In this document: one piece after another, positions 1 through 10,195 of the stretch | Numbering within the stretch: the first letter of the stretch is position 1 | How the letters are laid out: each line of letters begins with the position of its first letter | Source: Chalciporus piperatus | Lineage: Eukaryota > Basidiomycota > Agaricomycetes > Boletales > Boletaceae | Reading direction: 5' to 3' | DNA: 53,940 bases | NCBI GenBank assembly: GCA_038093975.1 | Contig: JBBPTG010000168.1 | Location: forward strand, 1 to 53,940 | Position numbers and translations under genes: made by a program | Notes under the pieces: generated by a model | Database searches by the model: none | What the model was told of the DNA's origin: nothing | What the model saw: only the letters and a program-made list of their open reading frames with translations

Positions 1-380
1 GTTGGCTTGGACGTTCCCTTTTCGGCTGGTTTGGCCATGGATATGACCTTCGCCGCTACTTGCTCCTGGGGAGGTAAAGGAGTTGTTTGCACATCACCCT
101 TAACAGAAGCCTCGATGGTTTCATCCTTATTGGGAGCGACGACTGATTTAGCGACGGAAGGTCCAGGCGTTCCACAGCTCACGGAAGCGATATCTGATGC
201 CGTGCCGGACTGTTCACTGTCCTCAGGTGCCTTCGATGCTGTCTTCGTTGTTTTGGAATCAACGCTACAAATTGGCGTAAACGTCAGTTATCGAATCTTA
301 GTTATAAACATCAACAATTACCGCGACCTCTTTGCTTGAGGTGGGTTGTCGTTAGTTTCCGCCGAAGGATGCTTAGGCAT
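1..380 (-). CDS. 5' part of an unknown gene, runs off the window
   Basis: Only the N-terminus is in the window. The ATG at 380-378 opens a 59-nt exon (322-380). A 57-nt intron (265-321, GTAATT...TTTGTAG with a TAAC/CTGAC-type branch region) joins it in frame to an exon that continues past position 1. The product (about 107 residues seen) is hydrophilic and low in complexity, rich in Lys, Ser, Thr, Pro and Glu, with a basic cluster (AKRSR) at residues 16-20 that could be a nuclear signal. No domain is recognised. It is the third of three genes in a row on this strand, 187 bp after the preceding stop. The intron is well supported because it removes an in-frame stop and restores one continuous frame. 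Confidence 0.6.
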
Positions 381-566
381 GGTTGTGTAGTAATGTACAG
401 ATGCGAAAAGGGGGAGGAACAGACGAATGTTAAGGAGGGACTTGTCTTCTCTTAAGTATCATGAATAGGGGCTTTGTCTCATATACATAACAACGTTTCG
501 ATTAACTAGTTCAGTAGGGGCTTGATTTGAGACACAGTTCTATCAGTACACTAGACACGCAAATCT

Positions 567-1726
567 CTATTGTCTTCCGTTCTCCTCTTCGACGGCGGGC
601 GCTTGTTCGATGAGTAACGGTTGATCCGTGCGGGTCAAAGAGAGATCTTCAGGTGCTTGAGAAGTTCTATCAAAGTCGATATCAGTGGCCCGTCGCCTTT
701 TGATGCTCCTCGAGCCGTTCGGCACGTTAGAATTAGGACGTTCAAGTCGTTTTCTCGATACTTTCTACGTTCTGTTAACGTCTCCGCAGTGATTTCCAAG
801 TAGAGTCTCTCACCTCTGGACGAACACTCTTCCGTTGTGATCTTGATAGCCGGATAATGTCCGTGAACGTCAAGTAGACGTTAACGCGTCTACCTTGGGA
901 CGTCCATTTATCGATTACAATATCAAATTCTACGTTGACTTCAACAAAGTCACCGACGGACAGAAGCATCTCAGGGAGGCGTTTCAGTATGCCCGACTCC
1001 GAGTCCCGTTCTGCAATCAACAGTGGGGAGGCCAACGCCCACTTGTTATCAACATTAGAAACAAGTTCGGTAGTTGTCTGCGTTTCTTTGTACCGTGGTG
1101 CTGTTCCCGGCGAACACTAAGAAATGTGGAGACAGTTAAAGTTACGGAGCTCTGAGAAATTTCGCTCTGAAATTACCTTTTCGAAGATCTTTCGTTGCAT
1201 AACCAAATTACCTTCGATGTCACCCCTAGATAGTGGGAGCCTCAGAGAGCGACTAACGAAATCGCGTAGCACGTTGATTCCGGCAAGTTGAGCATTCCAG
1301 GCCGATGTGCAAGTCCCGCCGCTTATTACAATACGTTGCGCTGCGGATTGAACGCTCGATGGCATTCTGTTGCAAATATCAGTAAAACCCCTAACAGGAA
1401 TGAAACGGCTCCAACCTATCCCAGTTCCCAAGCCGGGATACTTCGAAGCTTTCAAGAAACCCGTGGACACGGCAGGACATCAATGAAAGTGATTCTGTAG
1501 GGCCACCAGATATCTCTTTATAAACGATGCAGCGGTTTCGATAAGGGTTTTGAACCGACGGATCATTGACGATCTCCGCGAAGTCGGCCATGACATCGAG
1601 CGAGCAGGGACACACCGCTTCTGCCTCTAAAGTGTCATGTCCGACGTTTTGAAGGATTGCTTTGGAAAGAGGCTCGGGCCACAGATGAAATGTAAGAACG
1701 CCAGGATTGACGGTGAAGTATGACAT
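567..1726 (-). CDS. 333-aa protein encoded directly downstream of the Helitron helicase; possible OB-fold
   Basis: A four-exon gene: 1416-1726, 1177-1366, 814-1116 and 567-764. The introns are 49, 60 and 49 nt, and all junctions keep frame. The first donor is GTTGGA, which is weak; the other donors are ordinary. The ATG lies only 12 nt after the helicase stop, so the two genes look like a unit. Residues about 205-240 alternate hydrophobic and charged residues (VGDFVEVNVEFDIVI, then VNVYLTFTDIIRL), a pattern reminiscent of an OB-fold. The C-terminal 60 residues are basic and disordered, with an SIKRRRA cluster. Some Helitrons carry an RPA-like single-strand-binding protein beside the helicase, which would fit, but this identification is inference. 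No family was recognised with certainty. Confidence 0.6.
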
Positions 1727-1738
1727 GATGAAAGTAAC

Positions 1739-4575
1739 TTAAGGAGGCAAGCATAGACGCCCCTTACCTTTCCATTTACTGATCACATAATTTGCTTGGG
1801 TGACTTTGGCCAGATCTGATATTCGCTGCAATTCGTGACGTAAGTCCTCCTGAAGCCTCGAGAATACACGAGTGGGAGGGAACCATCTAAGTATACCAAG
1901 CTTTCGAATAGATGTAGCCCTAGACAACATCACATACGCGTTCTGCACTCCACGAGCACTGGCCAAGTCAACGACAACGGAATCAAGTGAAGCCCCTTGA
2001 ACTTTATAGTCAGTGAATGCCCATGCGGGAACAACAGGCAGTTGCCTCCTGCTGATTCGAATGCGTTGCCCGTTCACTGTTTTGTGTGTAAAAATAGTAC
2101 TTTGCGGAAAAATAGGCACAATTTTGGTAGATAGTCCATCAATAGAAACCGACGACTTCGGAATCTCTACGTACGCACAAACGGCTTCACGCCCCTCAGC
2201 AGACACGTCAAATAGGACTTCACGGAGGGTGCCCTGTGAACCGTTGATTACCTTCTTCCCTATCGACAGGTTCTCAGTAATCATGACAGGCATGCCAGGA
2301 ACCAACGGAAGACGTCCAAGTGCCTCTTTCGAATTTTTAGTGCGGACAGAGCTTAAGCGGATTCTATCCTGGCCATGTACCAACTTTCCGTCGACTTTGT
2401 CGATCGCGAGATACGAATGAAAAGTTTGTTTGGTTTGTTGCACAAACTCTTTGGTCTTAACTTCGTTGTACTGATCGCGAAGCCTCCGTTCCCCGAAGAT
2501 GACAGGCGCTCGACACAGTTGTGCGTAATCGTCAGGACTATCGGTCCTCAAACGATCCATCACACGCATCTTCAAAAGGTCGTAGTCAGAGAGACCATCA
2601 TGAACGGATCCAGACTGTCGAGCAGATCCAACCCGGATCCGATTCAGCATGTCAATAAACGTGGGATCACCTTCCGCTCTCACGTTTTTTTTCAATTCCA
2701 CGACATGCGTAAGTTGTCTCCAAATGTACGCTCCGAACAAGCTAGCTTGTCCCGCAATCGTTTCTTTAACGTTCGGTTGCAATTTTTGAAGTAAGTGATA
2801 GGCATATACCGCAGAACCATTGACAGGCCGAAGCTGTCCAAGATCCCCGGCAAAAATAACGTTGACACCTCCGAACGGTACATCAATGTTCGTCCCATTC
2901 ATCTTCTTTGCGATGCTGATTCGGTCTGATATCTGACTTAAAAGTTCGGCCGACACCATGGACGTCTCATCTAAAATAAGATACCTGACGTGTTTCCAAA
3001 TTTCCTGCAGTTCGGGTTGCTTATTGCTAGAAAGTTTACCAGGCAAAAAGGTCAAAGCATGAATTGTGTAGCCATCAATGAGAATCGCAGCACTCCCGGT
3101 CGGTGCACTCAACAATAATTCGTTAGAACATCCACAACGTTCGAACAAAGCTATGATCGCCTTAATAACGTGACTCTTACCAGAACCGCCAATCCCGGTA
3201 ATGAACATCAACATTTGCTTCAAATCGCCAGAAACGAAGTGATTTGTTGCAATGCGGAATGCCAAAGTTTGTTCCTCGTTGCCTCCCAATTTGAACTCAT
3301 TGAAAACCTCCTCTATGATACTCGTCCTATGATCGTTATCCAACTCGCGGAACTCAACATTGGTAATCTTAACATTCTTCCATGCCTCTTCGAGAGACAT
3401 GGAAGGTTCAGTTTCGGTACGACGACGTTTGGTTGGCTGGTCAGTTTGAGCATCGTCGCGGGAGGGCCATTTATTTGTTCGCTCCGCGTTTATTTGTGCG
3501 CGATGTGTACGAAGGGTCTTCAAAATCTCGTTGCTGACTTGAACGCAGCGTCCAGGACATAAGATCAAATCGTTATCACGTCTCGCGTCACGAAGCTGTT
3601 GGGCTATACGAACAATCTGCTCTTCATCCGCTAGAAGTTCTTGGTCGGCAAAACCGTCAAATTCTTCGACGGACTCATCCATCAAACCATCTAGCATCTC
3701 GCGATCGTCATCCTGCATGTCGCCATTCAACACAGACAACAGGTCATCAGGTCCCTCGGCGGCTTCAGCAACAGCATCAACAGGAATTCCAACATCCCCA
3801 TTATTTACCTGCCCATCACGAAACAACATGGAATGAGTAACTTTAGCATCACGACATTCAGAATCGACCGTCATATTCTTGATCAACTTCTGAGAATCGG
3901 TGAATTCTGTTCGATCATAAGCGTCCACCCAACGTTCTCCAGCGTCACAAAGATCCGACGGTTCTCTCCAAGGCTTAAAAAGCAACAACATCGTTTTACA
4001 AAATTGTTCCTCGTCTTTGTCACGCGAGGGTATGCTATTACACAGAAGCACTGGAATCACGCGTTCGTTCAGTATACGAAGTTCATGCGTGTAGAACTGG
4101 GGGTGCCGATCAACGTAAAACGGAAACCGACACTGCTTTTTCTGACTATTTTCGACCACATCAGTTAACTCGTCGTCGTCATCGTCATTGGAGTCCTCCA
4201 GATTAATCTGAACGCTGTCAGAACGAGGCAGCTTCCGAACTCTTTCCGTACGCTCGAAAAACTCCCACAAAGAAAGCCTTGCGATAACAGGTTCATCCGA
4301 ATGATAGCGGTAGTCCACAATATCGTTGCAAAACGTCAGTCCTTCTGCGCTCGTCCTCATGGTGACAGAACCCGAATCCAAATCAATAGGAGCTTGCGTG
4401 TTTTCGAACGGTGGCGACTCTAACGATACCGGAAACTGGACACTATCGAACAGTCGTAAAAATTCGTAGAACCGAATGGATCGAAAACGATGACTCACAT
4501 AGTGGTCTCCTCCACCTACCAGATAGCTCATTACCTGTTGATGCGAGACCTCTTGAGCCCATTCAGCTCGTTAGG
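1739..4575 (-). CDS. Helitron Pif1-type helicase domain, Rep half missing
   Basis: This is the C-terminal, helicase-bearing part of a Helitron RepHel protein. About 930 codons are open from the first ATG (4531), and homology-like coding continues upstream in frame to about 4575 (ELNWAQEVSHQQ before MSYLVGGGDHYVSH, a typical Helitron stretch). Motifs: Walker A TGIGGSGKS (about residue 443), Walker B LILDETSM, GDLGQLRPV, and the C-terminal KVQGASLDSVVVDL...NAYVMLSRATS of Pif1/RecD helicases. There are no internal stops or frameshifts. The HUH Rep nuclease that should precede this region is absent; the sequence turns into satellite DNA at about 4576. The element cannot initiate rolling-circle transposition by itself. 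Helitron termini (5' TC, 3' hairpin with CTRR) were not found, and the 3' end may lie outside the window. Confidence 0.85.
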
Positions 4576-5815
4576 CCGTACAGCAAGGCCAGCCGATCAC
4601 CAATTAGGCCGTGCTCTACTGGCCGGCTAAGGATTGGCCGCTGGTGTATGGTCACCTAGGTTAGGGATCGGCTAGTAATAGAATGTACACGTAGAGTAGG
4701 GATCAGCCAATGTACCATTGTGCCCTGGCAGTGGGAATGGCCAACACAAAGGTTCCCTGAGGTAGGACCTGGCCGACTGGTGCTAATTACTCAGTCCTGC
4801 CTGCATCAGGGTTCGGCCCATAGAGAATAGGGATAGGCCGATGTGTAAACCCTCCATGTGTAGGGAGCGGCCGATGCAGGAAATGTTTAGGGGTGGGCAT
4901 TGGCCACTGAATCATGTCTCCTACAGCAGGCATGGCCCGATAGATTGAGTGTCAATGGGTAGGGATGGGCCGATGCAATGATGTCCATCTGTAGGGATGG
5001 GCCGATGCCACCCGCCTCAGTAGGTAGGGATTGGCCGATGTATAGTTTGTTGATGCATAGGAATGGGCCTATGCATTGAGCCTCAATGTGTAGGAATGGG
5101 CCGATGCATTGAGCCTCAATGCGTAGGGATGGGCCGATGCAATCAGCGTCGATGTGTAGGAATGGGCCAATGGGTTGAGCCTCAATGGGTAGGGATGGGC
5201 CGATATACCGATTGTCACTAGGTAGGCATGGGCCGATGCAATCAGCGTCGATGTGTAGGAATGGGCCAATGGGTTGAGCCTCAATGGGTAGGGATGGGCC
5301 GATATACCTATTGTCACTAGGTAGGCATGGGCCGATGCAATCAGAGTCAATGTGTAGGGATGGGCCGATGCATTGAGCCTCAATGGGTAGGGATGGGCCG
5401 ATATACCTAGTGTCACTAGGTAGGCATGGGCCGATGCAATCAGTGTCAATGTGTAGGGATGGGCCGATGCATTGAGCCTCAATGCGTATGGATGGGCCGA
5501 TATACCTAGTGTCACTAGGTAGGCATGGGCCGATGCAATCAGTGTTGATGCGTAGGAATGGGCCGATATACCTAGTGTCACTAGGTAGGCATGGGCCGAT
5601 GCAATCAGAGTCAATGTGTAGGGATGGGCCAATGCATCGAGCCTCCATGGGTAGGGATGGGCCGATATACCTATTGTCACTAGGTAGGGATGGGCCGATG
5701 CATTCAGCCTCAATGTGTAGGAATGGGATGATATACCTAGTCTCACTAGGCAGGCATGGGCCGATGTAAAGTTAGTCCATTGGTAGGGATAAGCCAATGT
5801 GATCAGTGTCAATAT
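4576..5815. repeat. 33-bp satellite with a three-unit higher-order pattern
   Basis: A tandem array with core consensus resembling GTAGGGATGGGCCGATG. Successive GGGCCGAT boxes fall exactly 33 bp apart (for example 5362, 5395, 5428). In the homogeneous part (about 5040-5770) three unit types alternate: one ends in CAATCAGNGTCAATG, one in TTGAGCCTCAATG and one in ATACCTAGTGTCACTAG, giving a 99-bp higher-order repeat. Units decay towards the left edge (4576-4900) and at the far right. Because 33 is a multiple of 3, several frames stay open over hundreds of bases on both strands; these are not genes. Confidence 0.95.
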
Positions 5816-5828
5816 TATATAGCCTACA

Positions 5829-6211
5829 CTACATTACATTCCTCAGCCTCTCCAACATGTCCATCTGACGTAGCAAAGAAATCATATGGAATATGTGTTG
5901 CCTACGAGTGTAGGCCAGAAATTCTAAGCATTCAAACATGATCCAAGATAGGGCCATCAGCGTGGCATCATCATTTCTGGCCTGTTCTTCGGCGGCTGAT
6001 CCCTCAGGGGGCTGGTGTTCTCTGCGCAGCCCTTGGGCCAATTGTCTGTTGGCCCAGTTGATTGCTTGCTCCACTGGATTGCGGCCGACGATGTTATCAT
6101 CAATGTATTCCATGCCATGATCATGAAAACCACTCACAGTGATCGAACGTCCCTGTGAATGGTGTATTTCCTGTCGCCATGTCCTCAGGATTTCTACCTT
6201 GCCAGTCATGT
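5829..6211 (-). pseudogene. C-terminal piece of an unknown gene split by the Ty3 element
   Basis: An open frame runs from the Ty3 LTR edge at 6211 to a stop at 5829, about 127 residues. It looks like genuine protein sequence (for example GFHDHGMEYIDDNIVGRNPVEQAINWAN, given here as positions within residues 31-60), with an amphipathic, hydrophobic C-terminal helix region. It ends 14 bp before the satellite. The matching N-terminal piece appears to be at 14454-14646 on the other side of the retrotransposon: same strand and compatible order. The function is unknown. The gene is inactive as it stands because an 8.2-kb element sits inside it. Confidence 0.5.
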
Positions 6212-6776
6212 TGAAACGACCCAAAACTCGTATTGAGATCAGGTCTACACTATCGCCAAGTGAAGCGGTTTAGAAGAAGAGAATGGAGAACAACTGAGAT
6301 AGGACGGTTGAGTCTTGGGGAAAGACCAAGTGAACTAAGCTGGGGTTACCAGCAGTTCCTTGGGGTTTATATACTATCCTATGTGTTTGTACATGTTTGT
6401 ACTAACTATAACTAAATAAGGAGTTACCCTGAACCCATGAGAATAGAAGCGAGATAAGGAGGCTGTGAAGGATAGCCGAGATAGCGGAGATTAAGTACAT
6501 GAGGTGAAAGGCTGTGGCATAGCCATGCGCAGCACGGAGATTAACTGTCAAGGTAAGGCAGTGCGTGAGAATGAATATAACCATAAGGGGCGACCGTGCG
6601 AAGAGTGAAAGTGAATGAGCACGTGTCTGAAAGATAAGATGAGAGAGATTAGATAAGATCGAATGGAACGAAACGTTGAAGTCCAAGAAGTGTCTGTGAA
6701 GGTGAGAGAACCGTAATGAACCGTTGAAGTCCAAGAAGTGTCTGTGAAGGTGAGAGAACCGTAATGAACCGTAACA
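6212..6776 (-). repeat. 3' LTR of the Ty3 element (565 bp)
   Basis: It is nearly identical to the LTR at 13946-14453 except for two length differences. There is a 48-bp tandem duplication near its outer-U3 end (the stretch from GTTGAAGTCCAAGAAGTG to CCGTAATGAACC occurs twice, about 6676-6771), and 9 extra bases at about 6642-6650. The boundaries TG...CA are inferred from where the two copies stop matching. Confidence 0.92.
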
Positions 6777-6790
6777 CTACCCCCTTCCTA
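6777..6790 (-). other. Polypurine tract of the Ty3 element
   Basis: On the minus strand the sequence just before the 3' LTR reads CATAGGAAGGGGGTAG, a purine run in the expected place for plus-strand DNA priming. The call rests on position and composition. Confidence 0.75.
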
Positions 6791-6809
6791 TGGATCAACT
6801 TCCAGGTGA

Positions 6810-7280
6810 TCAGTTTTCCATGTTGTCTGCGTCATGGAACTGCTGCCAACCGTGTGCGTCTAGGTTATGAGGAACGTCAAGATGACCGTTGACCAGGGTG
6901 GGTGAGGGTGTTGGTCTCAGCGAAGCCACTAGGGCTGGGATAGGGTCATCTGCGTAACGAGGGGGCAAGACGTCGGGGTGCATAACTTTGAGAGTCATCC
7001 ACATCTCGCTCCACGAGATCTGGTACTCGACGATGGTGGTACGATCCGTCACGAGCATGTGAACGAATCGGAGGGAGGTGTAGAGCACGATGAGTGTCAC
7101 GACCAGCGTAATGACGACGAGGAGGAGAAGGAGGACATAGATGACGACCGGCATGGCCATCAAGAGGAATAGGGAGGCGCTGATGACAGCGAGCCACGCG
7201 GTGCGATGAAGTTTGCTGACCGACATGTCGGTCTGAGCGAGGGGGCGAGTGTAGGCAACACCGTTGAGGTATGCGTCCAT
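6810..7280 (-). CDS. 156-aa membrane-protein ORF between pol and the 3' LTR
   Basis: The ATG at 7280 opens 156 codons in the place where retroviruses and errantiviruses keep env, 97 nt after the pol stop. Residues about 28-70 are strongly hydrophobic, long enough for two membrane segments (TAWLAVISASLFLLMAMPVV and the following IYVLLLLLVVITLVVTLIVL). A soluble tail of about 85 residues follows. There is no signal peptide at the very start, no furin-like site and no cysteine pattern, so it is not a recognisable envelope glycoprotein. Most chromoviruses have no gene here. It could be a captured host fragment or an element-specific membrane protein. No frame damage is visible. Confidence 0.6.
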   Translation of the reverse strand: MDAYLNGVAYTRPLAQTDMSVSKLHRTAWLAVISASLFLLMAMPVVIYVLLLLLVVITLVVTLIVLYTSLRFVHMLVTDRTTIVEYQISWSEMWMTLKVMHPDVLPPRYADDPIPALVASLRPTPSPTLVNGHLDVPHNLDAHGWQQFHDADNMEN

Positions 7281-7377
7281 AGTGATTTATTGTGTATGAG
7301 GAGTGTTCGTTGGGAAGTGAAGGATGGTGGGTGGGCATCCAGGCCTTATATACGTTCTTCCCCTTGTTTATCACTGT

Positions 7378-9506
7378 TTATGTGGGCGTAGCCCGTGTTT
7401 TTAATGGACTGGACAGGTTTGCCATGAGCCTATCAATTTTGGCTGGTCCATTATCCGTGAGATTTTCCGGACGTTTCTGGAATAGGAATAGGAAATCCGC
7501 AGGGTCAATGGATAGAGCACGAGGTGCGGCTGGATTCTTTGCGTAGAAGTCCTTCAAGCAGCCCTTGGCATTTGCCAGATTAGCTCTTGGTTCCCAAGTG
7601 CGATCGGTTTCATCATAACCTTTCCAGTGCACGAGGTATTCCAGTTTCTTTCCCTTGTACCGTGTGTCAACAACGTAGTCGACTTCCCATTCATTGTCTC
7701 GTTCTTCCGTAACAAGGACTGGTCCGGGCCGTGCCGTAGGTTGGCCGTCAAGGCGGTCTTTGTAAGGTTTGATTCGACGGACATTAACCACCGGGTGAAT
7801 TCGAATGTCCCGTGGAAGCTGTAACTTTACTGCATTTGGCCCTGCCAAGGCGATAATTTTAAATGGACCCAGCCATTTTTCAGATAATTTGTCTGATGCG
7901 CGTGTCAAACGCAAGTCTGTGGTTGACAGCATGACTTGCTGTCCAATTTCATATTCGGGCGCAGCCGAGCGGTGTTTGTCGGCTAGCGATTTCATGCGTT
8001 CCTGGGCTTTGGCCAGGTTCTTTTCTACATCAGCAATCGTTTTTCTCATTCCGTCTGTGAATGATTTGGCAGCTGGTGCCTGAGAAGTAGAAGCATGTGG
8101 TTCTGTGCCCATGCGTGGTTCGTAAGAACGTGTGACTTCGAACGGCGATTTCTTCGTTGAAGTATGATACTTGTTATTAATAGAGAACTGGGCGATGGCT
8201 AGCCAGTCTGCCCATTGGTTTTGTTTATCGAAGCAGTAGATTCGTAGAAACTTTCCAACTTCTTTGTTTACGATTTCTGATTGTCCGTCTGTCTGCGGAT
8301 GGAATGCCGTACTGAGCTTGGTATCAATACCAAGGGTATCATTGATTTCTTTAGCTACTTGCGCCGCGAACTGCGGTCCTCGATCTGATGTGATGGATAA
8401 AGGAAGACCATGATGCTTCCATACGTGAGAAAGGAATAGGCGAGCGGTTTCTAGGGCCGAACACGTTTTTGTGCATGGTATGAGTTCGACTTCTTTCGAG
8501 AAGCGATCTACCACCGTCAAGATTGCATTAAAACCTCGTGATTCGGGTAAACCCGTAATGAAATCCGCAGTGATGTGTTGCCAGGGTCCGCCAGGAACCG
8601 GTAAGGGTTGGAGAAGACCTGCGGGTGCCTGATTCGTTCCTTTGAATCTCTGGCAGGTCTGGCAGTGGGACACGTAATCTTTTACGAGAGTGGCGAGTCC
8701 AGGCCACATGTAAGATCGTTGAATGAGTTCTAATGTTTTCTCGTAACCGGGATGTCCTGCAGTCGGTGTGTCGTGATGTAAACGAATGATGTCCATTCGG
8801 AGTACGTTGTCCTCCGGAATGTACAACCGATCTTCTTTGTCGTAGAGCAAGCCATCAAGCTTCTCATGAATGCCTTTCTTCTGGAACTTCTGAACTTCTG
8901 TCTCAGATAGTTTGCACGTTGCAAGGAAGACTCTCTGTTTGATCCGTGCTCCTTCATCTGTCAGGGCGACTGTGCGGATATTCTCGGGAGCAATGACCAA
9001 TATTCCTTTATTGTCATTTTCAACTCCGACGGCGTGGTCTTCTCGTCGTGAGAGAGCGTCAGCTTTTGCCATAGAAGGTCCAGGTTTGTAAACCCAGAGC
9101 ATATTGAATCTAGATAGATATTGCGCCCAGCGCGCTTGTCGTCGATTGAGATCCTGTCTCGTCATGAACCACTGCAGGTTTGCGTGGTCGTTCCAGATCT
9201 CAAACTGATGTCTAGCACCTTCTAGGTAATGTCGCCATTGCTCTAGTGCCTGAATGACTGAGAGCATTTCTTTATCGGCGATAGGATAATTCCGTTCTTG
9301 CGGAGTCATGGAATGAGATGAATAGGCAACCGGGTGCCATTTGTCTTCTTTCAGAATAGATAAGACTGCGCCTGTTGCGTAATTAGATGCATCGCATTCT
9401 AAGCGGAATTGACAGTTGCCGTCAGGGAAGGCGAGTATGGGAGCTGAGGTGAAACTCTTTTTCAGCGTATCAAACGCTATTTGACATTTGTCATCCCATA
9501 CGAAGG
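7378..9506 (-). CDS. Ty3 pol, C-terminal part: RNase H, integrase, chromodomain
   Basis: This part resumes pol after the MITE at FVWDDKCQIAF, the conserved RT/RNase H linker. RNase H includes LECDASNYATGAVLS and DHANLQWF. The integrase zinc-binding motif HH-CC spans HHDTPTAGHPG...CQTCQRFK. The catalytic D-D-E lie in TADFITG, TSDRGPQF and DGQSEIVNKEV. A chromodomain closes the protein (EYLVHWKGYDETDRTWEPRANL), about 60 residues before the stop. Chromodomains of this group steer integration towards heterochromatin by binding histone marks. The frame is undamaged apart from the MITE insertion. Confidence 0.95.
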
Positions 9507-10195
9507 TAGTGTTTAAAAGTCCAGTTAAGTTAAGTTTTTGTACCTCTTTTGACAAAACTGTAACTGTAACTGGTTATCAATTTCGGCAAAATCAGTTTAA
9601 CTGAACTGAAACTCTACATAACTGTCATATCAGTTATGGTCCAGTTTGTGACCGGTTTGTGACCGGTTTTTTGTAATAACTGGACAAACATTAGAAAGCC
9701 CTGATTCTTAGCTTTAAAATGACCCCTGGATCATGTGATTTGGTTCAGTCCTTGAGAAAATATGCTCATTTTATTATATTACCATGATTATCATATGTTT
9801 TGGTGGATATAGCATTGGAATGGAGGACAAGTTAAGGAAAATACAAGCAAATATGTAATCTCAGCAGTGCAAATTAACATGTGTATTTGAGTTGAGTGTG
9901 TCTCAATCAGTAATTTCATCAGTTTACTTCAATATTCAGAGAAAAAGTCAAATAAGGTCAGAGAAATTTGTAAAAAATCAGGAAAAATAGTGGTAGATGA
10001 CCATATATAGGTTATTATTTATAACCAGTTATAACCAGTTTGTGTACAGTTTTGTAAAATTTTGGAAGTGACAAAACTGTAACTGAAACTGGACGTAACC
10101 AGTTACAATTTTTCACCCAGTTTCAGTTATATTTCGCTCCAGTTAAGTTAAGTTTCGGTTTTTTTCCAGTTATGTAACTGGACTTTTAAACACTA
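9507..10195. mobile_element. hAT-like MITE inserted in pol
   Basis: A 689-bp insertion flanked by a perfect 8-bp target duplication (TACGAAGG at 9499-9506 and 10196-10203). The terminal inverted repeats are perfect over at least 21 bp and begin TAGTGTTTAAAAGTCCAGTT. The 8-bp duplication and TAGTG-type ends point to the hAT superfamily. It is AT-rich, has no coding frame, and carries many subterminal copies of TAACTGG/CCAGTTA-type words. Removing it and one duplication rejoins the pol frame exactly at ...QAF-VWDD. Confidence 0.93.

Noticed and set aside
7..339. 110-codon plus-strand frame at the left edge
   Set aside because: It lies opposite a minus-strand gene whose spliced frame is better supported.
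4887..5812. Long open frames of 253 and 247 codons in the satellite, on both strands
   Set aside because: They exist because the 33-bp unit contains no stop in several frames; the translations are pure tandem repeats with no start context or splice signals.
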